NCBI RefSeq assembly: GCF_022206305.1
Contig: NZ_JAKOIW010000024.1
Location: 1 to 55,046 of the forward strand
Reading direction: 5' to 3'
Origin: Gordonia sp. 'Campus'
GTDB taxonomy: Bacteria; Actinomycetota; Actinomycetes; Mycobacteriales; Mycobacteriaceae
Length of the DNA stretch: 55,046 nucleotides
Shown: positions 7,451 to 16,790 of the stretch, one piece after another
How the letters are laid out: each line of letters begins with the position of its first letter
Position numbering within the stretch: position 1 is the stretch's first letter
The notes under the pieces: model-generated
What the model was told of the DNA's origin: nothing
Databases searched by the model: none
The model's input: the letters and a program-made list of their open reading frames with translations, nothing else
Position numbers and translations under genes: made by a program

Positions 7451-9277
7451 ATGACCGCAGCCACCATTCCCGGACTGGACCCGAGTAGCGCTCCGACGAA
7501 GCACGCGGGACTGCTGGCCTGGGTGGCCGAGGTCGCCGAGCTGACCCAGCCCGACCGGGTGGTGTGGTCCGACGGCAGCGACGAGGAGTGGGAGCGCCTG
7601 ACGGCGGACCTCGTCAAGGCCGGCACCCTGGTCAAGCTGAACGAGGAGAAGAAGCCGAACTCGTTCCTCGCGAGCTCCGATCCCGCCGACGTCGCGCGCG
7701 TCGAGTCGCGGACCTACATCTGCTCGGAGGCCGAAGCGGACGCCGGGCCCACCAACAACTGGGTCGACCCCGCCGAGATGCGGTCCACGATGACCGAGCT
7801 CTACCGCGGCAGCATGCGCGGTCGCACGATGTTCGTCATCCCGTTCTGCATGGGCCCCCTCGACTCCGACGACCCGAAGCTGGGCGTCGAACTCACCGAC
7901 TCCGAGTACGTCGTGCTCTCGATGAAGATCATGACCCGCGTCGGTCCCCGCGTCCTGGAGATCCTGGGCGAGGACGGCTTCTTCGTGAAGGCGCTGCACT
8001 CCGTCGGCGCGCCGCTCGAGCCCGGCCAGGCCGATGTGCCGTGGCCCTGCAACACCGAGAAGTACATCACCCACTTCCCGGAGACCCGCGAGATCTGGTC
8101 CTTCGGTTCGGGTTACGGCGGCAACGCGCTGCTCGGCAAGAAGTGCTACGCGCTGCGGATCGCCTCGGTCATCGCGCGTGACGAGGGCTGGATGGCCGAG
8201 CACATGCTGATCCTGAAGCTGACCAGCCCGGCGAACAAGGTGTACTACATCGCCGCCGCGTTCCCGAGTGCCTGCGGCAAGACCAATCTCGCGATGCTCC
8301 AGCCGACCATCCCCGGCTGGAAGGCCGAGACCGTGGGCGACGACATCGCCTGGATGCGTTTCGGTGACGACGGCCGGCTCTACGCGATCAACCCGGAGTT
8401 CGGGTTCTTCGGTGTCGCGCCGGGTACGAGCTACGCATCGAATCCGAATGCGATGAAGACCATCGAGGCCGGGAACACGTTGTACACCAACGTCGCTCGC
8501 ACCGACGACGGCGACATCTGGTGGGAGGACATCGACGGCGAGGCGCCGGCGCACCTCACCGACTGGCTCGGCAACGACTGGACCCCGGAGTCCGATCACA
8601 AGGCCGCGCACCCGAATTCGCGTTACTGCACCCCGATCTCGCAGTGCCCGTCGTTGGCCGAGGAGTGGGACGACCCGCAGGGTGTGCCCATCTCGGCGAT
8701 CCTCTTCGGTGGACGCCGCAAGACCACCGTGCCCCTGGTCACCGAGGCGCGCGACTGGCAGACCGGCGTCTTCATGGGCGCCACCGTCGGCTCGGAGCAG
8801 ACCGCTGCCGCCGAGGGCAAGGTCGGCACCGTGCGTCGCGACCCGATGGCGATGCTGCCGTTCATGGGCTACCACGTCGGCGACTACCTGCAGCACTGGG
8901 TGAACATCGGCAAGAACGCCGACGAGTCCAAGCTGCCGAAGGTCTTCTACGTCAACTGGTTCCGCCGCGGCGACGACAAGCGCTTCCTGTGGCCCGGATT
9001 CGGCGAGAACAGCCGCGTGCTGAAGTGGATCATCGAGCGCATCGAGGGTGAGGCCGAGGGCATCGAGACCCCCATCGGCATCGTCGCGAAGCCGGAGTCG
9101 ATCGACGTCAGCGGCCTGGACGTACCCGCCGAGGACGTCGCGGAGGCGCTCGCGTTCAATCCCGAGGAGTGGCGCGAGGAGATCCCGTCGATCGAGGAGC
9201 TGTTCGACTTCGTGGGTGAGAAGCTGCCGAGCTCGCTGCGTGATGAGCTCGACGCCCTGAAGCAGCGTCTGGCCTGA
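7451..9277 (+). CDS. pckG: phosphoenolpyruvate carboxykinase (GTP)
   Basis: This 608-residue enzyme converts oxaloacetate and GTP to PEP, CO2 and GDP, the entry step of gluconeogenesis and important during growth on fatty acids. It matches the GTP-dependent family throughout: SFGSGYGGNALLGKKC, the kinase-1 loop AAFPSACGKTNLAML, the metal region VGDDIAWMRFGDDGRLYAINPEFGFFGVAPGT, and SAILFGGRRKTTVPLV. ATG 7451 follows GGAGGAGG; the longer open frame from 7373 has no family sequence. M. tuberculosis calls it pckA/pckG (Rv0211), in the same place relative to mmpL3. Confidence 0.97.
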   Translation: MTAATIPGLDPSSAPTKHAGLLAWVAEVAELTQPDRVVWSDGSDEEWERLTADLVKAGTLVKLNEEKKPNSFLASSDPADVARVESRTYICSEAEADAGPTNNWVDPAEMRSTMTELYRGSMRGRTMFVIPFCMGPLDSDDPKLGVELTDSEYVVLSMKIMTRVGPRVLEILGEDGFFVKALHSVGAPLEPGQADVPWPCNTEKYITHFPETREIWSFGSGYGGNALLGKKCYALRIASVIARDEGWMAEHMLILKLTSPANKVYYIAAAFPSACGKTNLAMLQPTIPGWKAETVGDDIAWMRFGDDGRLYAINPEFGFFGVAPGTSYASNPNAMKTIEAGNTLYTNVARTDDGDIWWEDIDGEAPAHLTDWLGNDWTPESDHKAAHPNSRYCTPISQCPSLAEEWDDPQGVPISAILFGGRRKTTVPLVTEARDWQTGVFMGATVGSEQTAAAEGKVGTVRRDPMAMLPFMGYHVGDYLQHWVNIGKNADESKLPKVFYVNWFRRGDDKRFLWPGFGENSRVLKWIIERIEGEAEGIETPIGIVAKPESIDVSGLDVPAEDVAEALAFNPEEWREEIPSIEELFDFVGEKLPSSLRDELDALKQRLA

Positions 9278-9347
9278 ACCGCTGACCGCGGTCCGAGGCG
9301 GAATGAACAGATGGGTCAGAAGTGACGGTTGAGGTATCGTGCCCCTC

Positions 9348-10355
9348 ATGAAACTACGTTTGTGGGGGGCCACGATCGTCGGAGCCTGCGTGCTGGGCCT
9401 GACCTCTCCGCTCGCAGTTCAACCCGCTTCGGCCGCGCCGGCCTCGGGCGCGGGTGTGTCGGCGTTCTTCACCGATTCGACGACGATCGGTGACGGGTTG
9501 CCGACGGTCAATCGGATCGCCGGCCTCGACCGCACCGGCAACGGCAGCTACGTCATGATCTCCGAGGACGTCCTGCCGGCCCGGTTCTTCACCGCGAACA
9601 TCGGCTACACGTCCGTCACCGCCGCCTTCACCGGCCGGCCGCGGATCAACGGTGGCGGTACCGTCCTCGGACCCTGGTTCCTCCCGATGCTTCCCGGACA
9701 GGCCCAGTTCGAGGGCATCCGAAAGACCGGTGGCGGTTACACCGTGGTCAGCGGCGGCAACCATCAGTTCATCCGGCAGATCGGTCCGATCGGGCAGGTG
9801 CTCCGCGATCTGCCGCTGCCCGGTCACTGGCGACCGGCGTCGAAGTCGGGTGTGGTCGGACAGCGCGGTCTCACCGGCCTGGCCGTGGGGCCGCAGGGCC
9901 AGATCAGCGTCCTGACCGCCGGCGGTCTCCGGCAGGATGCGGCCCGCTCGGCCCGCCTGCTGACCTTCGGCAAGACGAACCGCGAGTTCGTCTATCGGTC
10001 CGACGCCAACAAGGTCGCCGCCGACGTCCTGGCGATCAACTCGACCGACTTCCTGGTCCTCGAACGCGGTCCGGGCACACTCGCGAACATCTTCTGGACG
10101 ACCACTCGGGGTGCCACCTCGGTGACGAACAAGAAGAAGCTGAGCGGGCGCGAGAAGGCGATGACCAAGCGGCGGATCTTCTCCACCACCGCGACGCCGC
10201 ACCTGCTCACCGGCAACATGTCGGGTCTGGCGTGGGGCAACTGGCACCCGGACAACCCGTTCGCCAAGAGTCGCACCCGTACCCTCATCGCCGTGTCGGA
10301 GAACGCGGGTTCTCCCAACCGGCTCCACTCGTTCGAGGTCCAGCTCCCGAAGTAG
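9348..10355 (+). CDS. secreted phytase-like (esterase-like) beta-propeller protein
   Basis: This 335-residue protein has a signal peptide (KLRLWGATIVGACVLGL...VQPASAAPA) and then a beta-rich domain with repeated strand motifs (VNRIAGLDRTGNGSYVMISED, QFEGIRKTGGGYTVVSGGN, GLTGLAVGPQGQISVLTAGG, SGLAWGNW, TLIAVSENAG). This layout fits the esterase-like activity of phytase family. I choose ATG 9348 because TATCGT (9335-9340) is seven bases before it, as in a leaderless transcript; GTG 9339 would lie inside that box. Substrate is unknown. It stands alone between pckG and the ABC genes. Confidence 0.72.
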   Translation: MKLRLWGATIVGACVLGLTSPLAVQPASAAPASGAGVSAFFTDSTTIGDGLPTVNRIAGLDRTGNGSYVMISEDVLPARFFTANIGYTSVTAAFTGRPRINGGGTVLGPWFLPMLPGQAQFEGIRKTGGGYTVVSGGNHQFIRQIGPIGQVLRDLPLPGHWRPASKSGVVGQRGLTGLAVGPQGQISVLTAGGLRQDAARSARLLTFGKTNREFVYRSDANKVAADVLAINSTDFLVLERGPGTLANIFWTTTRGATSVTNKKKLSGREKAMTKRRIFSTTATPHLLTGNMSGLAWGNWHPDNPFAKSRTRTLIAVSENAGSPNRLHSFEVQLPK

Positions 10356-10439
10356 CCGTGCCGAACGTCACGGTCCTCAGGGTGGGGTCAGGGTTATACC
10401 CGATGGCCATATCGCCCAGGATTTGGCACGGTTGATGGC

Positions 10440-11291
10440 ATGACGACGACTGATGGGGCCGCCCGCGGCAACGGTGACGACGCGTTCGGGGCGCCCAAGC
10501 ATGCGGTGGCAGCCGGAGCCGACAACCTGTCCAAACGATATGGCGTCGGTGACACCGCCGTCGAAGCACTGAAAAGCGTCTCCATCTCGTTCCGGGAGGG
10601 GGAGTTCACCGCGATCATGGGGCCGTCGGGCTCGGGCAAGTCGACGCTGATGCACTGCCTCGCAGGTCTCGACGTCGCGAGCGACGGCAAGGTCTACATC
10701 GGTGACACCGATCTGACCGCGCTGTCGGACAAGGCGATGACGATGCTCCGCCGCGACCGGATCGGTTTCGTGTTCCAGGCGTTCAACCTGGTACCGACGC
10801 TGACCGCGAAGGAGAACATCACCCTTCCCGTCGACATCGCGGGACGCACCGTCGACACCGAGTGGTTCGACGCGGTCGTCGCCCGCCTCGGGATCACCGA
10901 CCGGTTGGGCCACCTGCCCAGTGAGTTGTCCGGCGGCCAGCAGCAGCGTGTGGCCTGCGCCCGCGCTCTCATCGGCAAGCCGTCGATCATCTTCGGCGAC
11001 GAGCCCACCGGCAACCTCGACTCCCGCTCGTCGGGCGAGGTGTTGTCGATCCTGCGCGCGGCGACCGACGAGTTCGGACAGACCGTCGTGATCGTCACGC
11101 ACGATCCCCGCGCCGCGTCGTATGCCGACCGCGTCGTGTTCCTGGCCGACGGTCAGATCGTGCAGGAGCTCAGTCGCCCGACCGCCGACGACGTCTTCGA
11201 GGTGATGAAGAACCTCGACAACGTCCCGGCCGCCGCGACCGAATCCGCCTCCGTGTCATCGGACGCCGCCGAGACCACCGGGGCACACTGA
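10440..11291 (+). CDS. ABC transporter ATPase, MacB/LolD type
   Basis: This 283-residue ATPase has Walker A GPSGSGKST, Q-loop FVFQAFNLVPTLTAKENI, signature LSGGQQQRVACARAL, Walker B IIFGDEPTGNLD and the switch histidine VIVTHD. It belongs to the MacB/LolD/FtsE class that powers mechanotransmission permeases rather than ordinary import. About 30 extra N-terminal residues and an Ala/Ser-rich C-terminal tail are unusual but common in actinobacteria. The FtsX-type permease starts four bases after the stop, so the pair is one operon. The cargo may be lipid or peptide and is unknown. Confidence 0.92.
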   Translation: MTTTDGAARGNGDDAFGAPKHAVAAGADNLSKRYGVGDTAVEALKSVSISFREGEFTAIMGPSGSGKSTLMHCLAGLDVASDGKVYIGDTDLTALSDKAMTMLRRDRIGFVFQAFNLVPTLTAKENITLPVDIAGRTVDTEWFDAVVARLGITDRLGHLPSELSGGQQQRVACARALIGKPSIIFGDEPTGNLDSRSSGEVLSILRAATDEFGQTVVIVTHDPRAASYADRVVFLADGQIVQELSRPTADDVFEVMKNLDNVPAAATESASVSSDAAETTGAH

Positions 11292-11294
11292 GCC

Positions 11295-13859
11295 GTGGCC
11301 TCCTCCTCGGTGATGCGCAGGGTTTCACTCCGAAATCTGCGCGCGCACAAACTCCGACTGTTCCTGACCCTCTTCTCGATCGTCCTCGGCACCTCGTTCG
11401 TGGCGGGCTCGATCGTCTTCACCGGTTCCATCTCCAAGGCGTTCAACGACATCTTCGACAGCGCTGCACAGGGTGTGGCGGTTCAGGTGACCCCCGCCGA
11501 CCAGCAGTCGCCCGGTGTGCCGAACACCCTGGTCGACGAATTGCGTGCGCAGCGCGGCGAACTCGGCATCGACAAGCTCGTCGTCAACAACAACGGACTC
11601 GTCACGGTCGCCGGCTCCGACGGCAAGGCGATCCAGACCGGCGGCGCCCCGAGCGTCGGCACCACCTACATCCCGCCCGCCGAGGCGTTGTCGCCCGCGG
11701 ACTCGAAGATCCTGCCGGGTGGCCGCGCGCCGACGAACCCGGGTGAGATCGTCCTCAACACCTCCGCCGCCGACGCGGCCGGACTGAAGGTCGGTTCGAA
11801 GACCAAGGTCGTTGTGGGGCAGGGTGACTCCGCGCCGCTGGACGTGACCGTGGTGGGTCTGATCGACCTGCCCAGCTCGACGGGCGGTTACGTGAACGCG
11901 CAGTTCGACGCCGCGACGTCGTCCCGCCTGTTCACCGACGGCGAGCACGTCGGTGTGGTGGACATGTCCGCCGTGCCGGGTGTCTCGCCCACGCAGCTGC
12001 AGGACCGGATCATCGCGCAGCTCGGCGCCGACGCCGATCTCTACGACGTCCGCACCGGTGATCAGGTCCGCGCGGACCAGAAGGAACAGATCAACGAGTT
12101 CTTGCAGATCTTCCAGTACATCCTGCTGGCCTTCGCCGCGATCGGGCTCGTCGTCGGCACCTTCATCATCTACAACACCTTCTCGATGATCGTCGCCCAG
12201 CGGAACCGTGAGTTCGCGCTGTTGCGGGCGGTGGGGGCGAGTCGTCGCCAGGTGTCCCGGTCGGTCTTGTTCGAGGCGTTCGTCGTCGGTGTGCTCGGTG
12301 GCGTACTCGGTCTCGCCATCGGTATCGGTCTGGCGGCCGGACTCAAGGCGCTGACCAGTGCCACATCGGGCCTGCCGTCGGGTGAGCTGGCCGTGGGACC
12401 GGACGCGATCATCGCTGGCATCCTGGTCGGCGTCGTGGTGACGATGGTCAGCGCGTACGTGCCGGCGGCGCGTGCCGCGCGCGTCCCACCGGTCGAGGCG
12501 ATGCGTGCGTCCGCCGCCGAGGGGTCGGCGTCGTTGCGCAACCGCACGATCATCGGTGCGGTCATCGGTGTGGCGTCGATCGCCGCGATCGTCGTCGGTG
12601 CGATGGGGGAGGGCGCCGGTCCGGCTGTCACCGTCGGCGCCGGTGCGGCGGGTGCCGTGCTGGCCGCGGTGCTCGTCGGCCCGGCCCTGGCGCGTCCGTT
12701 CGTCAGCGTCCTCGGTCGCGTGATCGGTGCACCCTTCGGGATGATCGGGCGTCTCGCTCGTACCAACGCGGTCCGTAACCCGCGTCGCTCGGCGGCGACG
12801 GCGTTCGCGCTGACGTTGGGACTCATGCTGGTCGCGATCATCGGCACCCTGGGCCAGTCGTTCAAGGGCACTGTCGACGACGCCGTCGACTCCGGTCTCA
12901 CCGCCGACTACATCGTGGCCGGTACCAACCAGTCGCCTCTTCCGCCCGCGGTGACCGAGGCTGTCGAAGGGGTGCCCGGAGTGGCCGACGTGGTCGCGTT
13001 CGGGATCGTCCAGGCCAAGGTCGACGACAAGTCGGTGACCGGGTTCTCCGCGCTGGGCGGACCGCTGAACAGCGTGACCGTGATGGACATGCAGGACGGT
13101 GCGTCGTCGGATCTGCCGCCCGACGGAATGCTCGTCAGCGAGCGGACCAGCACGTCGAACGGCTGGAAGCGCGGTGACGTGCTGACGTTCACCTCGGCGA
13201 CCGGCGAGCAGGTCCGGGTGCCGATCGCCGGGGTCTACGCCGACAACGAGGCCCTCCAACCGTGGGTGGTGGGCCCCGAGGTCTACGACAAGCTGGTGCC
13301 ACCGTTCGCGCGGGTCAACGTGACCCTGTTCGTCCAGGCGACGCCGGGTACCGATCTCGACACGCTCCGCACCGGACTCGAGGACGCGACCGCGCAGTAC
13401 CTGACCGTGCAGATCCAGGACAAGGACCAGTTCAAGGGTCGGGTCTCGGCGCAGATCGACCAGATGCTGGGCACGTTGTACGCGATGCTCGGCCTCGCGT
13501 TGCTGATCGCGGTGCTCGGCATCATCAACACGCTCGCGTTGTCGGTGGTCGAGCGCAAACGCGAGATCGGGATGCTGCGCGCGATCGGTATGGTCCGGGC
13601 CCAGGTCCGTCGATCGATCTACCTCGAGTCGGTCCTCATCTCGATCTTCGGTGCCGTCCTCGGCGTGATCCTCGGGACGGTCATCGGCTACGCACTGGTC
13701 CGTACCCTGGCGGAGTGGGGTCTGGGGGCTCCGGTCATACCGTGGTCGCTGATCATCATCACGCTGGTCGCGTCCGCGGTGGTCGGGGTGCTGGCCGCCC
13801 TGTGGCCGGCGGTTCGGGCAGCGCGCACCGGGCCGCTGGAGGCGATCGCCGACATCTGA
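11295..13859 (+). CDS. FtsX/MacB-type ABC transporter permease
   Basis: This 854-residue permease starts at GTG 11295 and has two MacB-like halves. Each half has an N-terminal membrane helix or helix bundle, an extracytoplasmic domain (about 40-270 and about 530-700) and an FtsX block of helices (about 270-390, SMIVAQRNREFALLRAVGASRRQV; and about 710-850, LSVVERKREIGMLRAIGMVRAQVRRSI). The RNREFALLRAVGA and RKREIGMLRAIGM motifs are the coupling segments that contact the ATPase. Such exporters act on lipoproteins, lipids or antimicrobials at the outer face of the inner membrane. The substrate cannot be inferred. Confidence 0.92.
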   Translation: MASSSVMRRVSLRNLRAHKLRLFLTLFSIVLGTSFVAGSIVFTGSISKAFNDIFDSAAQGVAVQVTPADQQSPGVPNTLVDELRAQRGELGIDKLVVNNNGLVTVAGSDGKAIQTGGAPSVGTTYIPPAEALSPADSKILPGGRAPTNPGEIVLNTSAADAAGLKVGSKTKVVVGQGDSAPLDVTVVGLIDLPSSTGGYVNAQFDAATSSRLFTDGEHVGVVDMSAVPGVSPTQLQDRIIAQLGADADLYDVRTGDQVRADQKEQINEFLQIFQYILLAFAAIGLVVGTFIIYNTFSMIVAQRNREFALLRAVGASRRQVSRSVLFEAFVVGVLGGVLGLAIGIGLAAGLKALTSATSGLPSGELAVGPDAIIAGILVGVVVTMVSAYVPAARAARVPPVEAMRASAAEGSASLRNRTIIGAVIGVASIAAIVVGAMGEGAGPAVTVGAGAAGAVLAAVLVGPALARPFVSVLGRVIGAPFGMIGRLARTNAVRNPRRSAATAFALTLGLMLVAIIGTLGQSFKGTVDDAVDSGLTADYIVAGTNQSPLPPAVTEAVEGVPGVADVVAFGIVQAKVDDKSVTGFSALGGPLNSVTVMDMQDGASSDLPPDGMLVSERTSTSNGWKRGDVLTFTSATGEQVRVPIAGVYADNEALQPWVVGPEVYDKLVPPFARVNVTLFVQATPGTDLDTLRTGLEDATAQYLTVQIQDKDQFKGRVSAQIDQMLGTLYAMLGLALLIAVLGIINTLALSVVERKREIGMLRAIGMVRAQVRRSIYLESVLISIFGAVLGVILGTVIGYALVRTLAEWGLGAPVIPWSLIIITLVASAVVGVLAALWPAVRAARTGPLEAIADI

Positions 13860-13954
13860 CGGTCGCCCGGTGCCGGGTATGGTCTTCGCCGACCGACGCC
13901 CGGCGCCGCGCGTCCGCGGTCCGGGTCATGAAGCGGGATGACAGAATCGACCGC

Positions 13955-14743
13955 ATGACCCGACCACCTGAGGGCGATCCCAACGATCCGCGGAACCATC
14001 CGCCGGAGACCCGACAGTTCGATCCGAACTACGATCCGTCGGCCCCGCCGTCGCAGGCGTACACCGAGCAGCCGTCGGGGCAGCCGTACCCGGGTCCGTA
14101 CACCGAGCCGCACCCCGGGCCGGCGCCGACGGGTGCCCACACCCAGTACTCGGATCCCCAGTACTCGGATCCCCAGTACACGGGTGGGTCGCCGTATGCG
14201 GCGTCCCCCTACGACGCCCCGCAGGGCGGGGAGCCGCCCCGGGGCTCGGGCTCGAAGGGCCGCACGATCGGCCTCGCCCTCGTCACGCTGATCGCGGTGG
14301 TCGTGCTGGGTCTGGTTGTCGCACTGATCGTGCGCGGCGGCGACGACGATGCCGGCAGTACCGCGGCCACGTCGTCGACGACGGAGTCGAGCGAACCGAC
14401 GACGACCACGTCGACGACCGAAGAGACCACGACGACCACCGAGGAGACCACGTCGGCGCCGCCGACGACGCCGCGGTCGGGAACCGTCACCTACCAGCTG
14501 ACCGGAAGCGGCGACGTCGTCGCTCTGAGCTTCCGTCGCGGTCCCGGGGCGCCGACGGTGATCCCGGCGACGGGGTCCCCGTGGTCGCAGCGCGTGACTC
14601 TCGAGGGATCACGTGCGAGCATGTCCGCGATCGTGGTTCGCGGACCGGTGACGTGCAGCATCCTCGTCGACGGTGAGCAGCTGGCCACCGCGACCAGCCA
14701 GGGCGGCACGCTCAACTGCAACGCCGACCTCGGCGCCGAGTAG
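13955..14743 (+). CDS. Pro-rich single-pass protein with MmpS-like C-terminal domain
   Basis: This 262-residue protein has four parts: a Pro/Tyr/Gln-rich cytosolic region (1-100), one membrane helix (about 104-126), a Thr/Ser/Glu-rich spacer (135-172) and a small exported beta domain (SGTVTYQLTGSGDV...SPWSQRV...VTCSILVDG...LNCNADLG) resembling the MmpS fold, with two cysteines that could pair. MmpS proteins assist MmpL lipid transporters. ATG 13955 has CAGAAT seven bases upstream, suggesting leaderless expression; ATG 13928 is an alternative. No MmpL partner is adjacent. Confidence 0.68.
   Translation: MTRPPEGDPNDPRNHPPETRQFDPNYDPSAPPSQAYTEQPSGQPYPGPYTEPHPGPAPTGAHTQYSDPQYSDPQYTGGSPYAASPYDAPQGGEPPRGSGSKGRTIGLALVTLIAVVVLGLVVALIVRGGDDDAGSTAATSSTTESSEPTTTTSTTEETTTTTEETTSAPPTTPRSGTVTYQLTGSGDVVALSFRRGPGAPTVIPATGSPWSQRVTLEGSRASMSAIVVRGPVTCSILVDGEQLATATSQGGTLNCNADLGAE
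14144..14179 (+). repeat. 15-bp in-frame tandem repeat in the Pro-rich region
   Basis: Two exact 15-bp units (14144-14158, 14159-14173) and a six-base partial third encode QYSDP-QYSDP-QY inside the cytosolic low-complexity region of the MmpS-like protein. Confidence 0.85.
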
Positions 14744-14761
14744 CCGGTAGGTCCCGGCGCC

Positions 14762-15538
14762 TCAGCGTCTGCGCAGGACGACAACGAGGTTGGTCCCGAG
14801 CACTTCACGAAGTCCCGGGACGCGCATGACCCACCACATCCAGCGGGGGATGTAGCGCGGGAAAGCAGCGACGAGTTCGGCATTGCCGCCCGTCGTCGCC
14901 GACCGTGCCCAACGCAGCCCGTCGGTGGCGTGCACGGCGAACAACGACGTCCCGAACAGGTTCTTCGGCGGGTGACCGTGGCGACGGGTGTACAACCGCG
15001 CCGCGCGGTGTCCGCCGAGGTAATGCGTCAGGCCCATCTCGTGACCGCCGAACGGTCCCCACCAGAGCGTGTAGCTGACGATGACCACCCCACCCGGCCT
15101 CGTCACGCGGAGCATCTCGTCGGCCATCTCCCATGGCGTCGGTGTGTGCTCGACGACGTTCGACGACAGGCATACGTCGACACAGGCGTCGGCGAACGGG
15201 AGGGCCTGGCCGGAACCGCGTACCGAACCGCGGTGTTCCAGCCCGCCGGCGTGCATCTCCGTGGGATCGGGTTCGACCGACATGTAGTGCGCACCGCGCG
15301 CCCGGAAGGCGTCCGCGAAGTATCCCGGACCGCCGCCGACATCGAGGATGACCGCGTCGTCGAGGTCGGGGACGAACGCCGCAACCATGTCCGCGGTGTC
15401 GGCGGCCAGCGCCCCGTAGAAGCGCGCCGGATCGGTCTGCTCGTATCGGAAGTCGACGAGAAGCCCCGCGGCGCGTCTGAAGGTGGCCAGTCGTGCCATC
15501 GCGGATCGGCCCGAACCGGCTGTGTCTGAGGTCGCCAT
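14762..15538 (-). CDS. class I SAM-dependent methyltransferase, Rv0224c-like
   Basis: This 258-residue methyltransferase has the Rossmann motif VILDVGGGPGYFADAF, an acidic ribose site SVEPDP, GSGQALPFAD, and SSNVVEHTPTPWEMADEMLRVTRPGGVVIVSY. The C-terminal part is aromatic and basic (YIPRWMWWVMRVPG), suggesting membrane contact and a lipid or glycolipid substrate. ATG 15538 is preferred because TAGAGT lies nine bases upstream; GTG 15547 sits next to that box. It diverges from a GT4 glycosyltransferase exactly as Rv0224c and Rv0225 do, as I recall, suggesting a role in an envelope glycan. Confidence 0.85.
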   Translation of the reverse strand: MATSDTAGSGRSAMARLATFRRAAGLLVDFRYEQTDPARFYGALAADTADMVAAFVPDLDDAVILDVGGGPGYFADAFRARGAHYMSVEPDPTEMHAGGLEHRGSVRGSGQALPFADACVDVCLSSNVVEHTPTPWEMADEMLRVTRPGGVVIVSYTLWWGPFGGHEMGLTHYLGGHRAARLYTRRHGHPPKNLFGTSLFAVHATDGLRWARSATTGGNAELVAAFPRYIPRWMWWVMRVPGLREVLGTNLVVVLRRR

Positions 15539-15638
15539 CGTCGGCACACTCTAATGGGGTGTCCCGGAATGAGGCGACCGGTCTCCCGTCGGCGCCGGAT
15601 ACCCGCCCGAGCGGCGCAGGTCGGTAGGCTGACGGACG

Positions 15639-16790
15639 ATGCACGTACCCTCTGACGTCCTGCTCCTGTGCTGGCGGGACACCGGCCACCCGCAGGGCGG
15701 GGGCAGTGAGACCTACCTGGAACGCGTCGGTGCCGAGTTGGCCCGCCGCGGTGCGCGCGTCACCTTTCTCACGTCCGGATATCGCGGGGCCGCCCGTGAC
15801 GAGGTCCGCGACGGCATGCGCTTCGTCCGTGCCGGTGGTCGGATCAGCGTGTACCCGGTCATGCTCGCCACGATTCTCGCCGGGCGCATCGGTCTCGGTC
15901 CGCTCGCGGGGCGCGGTCCCGATGTGGTCGTCGACACCCAGAACGGGGTCCCTTTCTTCTCGGCGCTCGTATCGGCCGCGCCGACGGTCGTACTCGTCCA
16001 CCACTGCCATCGGGAGCAATGGCCGGTCGCCGGGCGGTTGCTCGGTCGGGTGGGGTGGTTCATCGAGTCGCGGGTCTCGCCTCGGGTGCATCGCCGGAAC
16101 CGGTACGTGACGGTGTCGGCACCGTCGAAGTCCGAGCTCGTCGAACTCGGGGTGGACGCGGACCGGATCTCGGTCGTGCGCAACGGCGTCGACCCGCTGC
16201 CGGCGGGCATCGACACGCCCGCCTCCGAGCCGGGACAGGTGCGTCTCTGCGTCCTGTCGCGGCTGGTTCCGCACAAACAGGTAGAGGATGCCCTCACGGT
16301 TTTGGCGCGGCTCCGTCGAGAAGGAGTCGATGCCCGGCTCGACGTCATCGGCGGCGGTTGGTGGTCCGACGAATTGCGTTCCGCAGCAGATGAACTCGGC
16401 GTCACCGACGATGTCGTCTTCCACGGTCACGTCGACGAGCGATGCAAACACGAGCTCCTCGCGGGTGCGCGCGTCCACCTGATGCCGTCCCGGAAAGAGG
16501 GATGGGGACTCGCGGTGGTGGAGGCGGCGCAGCACGGTGTCCCGACCATCGGCTACCGCAGCGCGGCCGGCCTCACCGACTCCATCGACGACGGCGACAC
16601 AGGGCTGCTCGTCGACGGTGTGGACGAACTCGCCAGCGCGACAAGAAAGCTGATCGACAACCCGGACGAGACGCGCCGCCTCGGCCGCAACGCTCGCATC
16701 AAGGCGAGTCGGTACTCGTGGTCGGTGACGTGTGACGGTTTCCTCGAGGTGTTCGACGCCGTGCGGTCACCGCGCGCACGACGCCGCTGA
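15639..16790 (+). CDS. GT4-family glycosyltransferase, Rv0225-like
   Basis: This 383-residue GT-B glycosyltransferase has the N-terminal loop GHPQGGGSETYLERVGAELARRG, which binds the phosphate of the donor, the middle segment VVRNGVDPLP, LCVLSRLVPHKQVEDAL, and the C-terminal acidic motif HLMPSRKEGWGLAVVEAAQHGVPTIGY (EX7E). TAGGCT (15625-15630) is eight bases before the ATG, so it is probably leaderless. Acceptor and donor are unknown. The conserved neighbourhood of methyltransferase, membrane protein, PgfA-like protein and acyltransferase suggests synthesis or modification of an envelope glycolipid. Its last 92 bp overlap the opposing membrane-protein gene. Confidence 0.9.
   Translation: MHVPSDVLLLCWRDTGHPQGGGSETYLERVGAELARRGARVTFLTSGYRGAARDEVRDGMRFVRAGGRISVYPVMLATILAGRIGLGPLAGRGPDVVVDTQNGVPFFSALVSAAPTVVLVHHCHREQWPVAGRLLGRVGWFIESRVSPRVHRRNRYVTVSAPSKSELVELGVDADRISVVRNGVDPLPAGIDTPASEPGQVRLCVLSRLVPHKQVEDALTVLARLRREGVDARLDVIGGGWWSDELRSAADELGVTDDVVFHGHVDERCKHELLAGARVHLMPSRKEGWGLAVVEAAQHGVPTIGYRSAAGLTDSIDDGDTGLLVDGVDELASATRKLIDNPDETRRLGRNARIKASRYSWSVTCDGFLEVFDAVRSPRARRR

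Noticed and set aside
6587..9373. 928-codon minus-strand frame antisense to pckG
   Set aside because: Shadow of pckG codon bias; composition is Arg/Asp/Val/Gly-rich and shows no domain.
11325..13259. 644-codon minus-strand frame antisense to the FtsX-like permease
   Set aside because: Arg/Asp/His-rich shadow without motifs; the permease frame is unambiguous.
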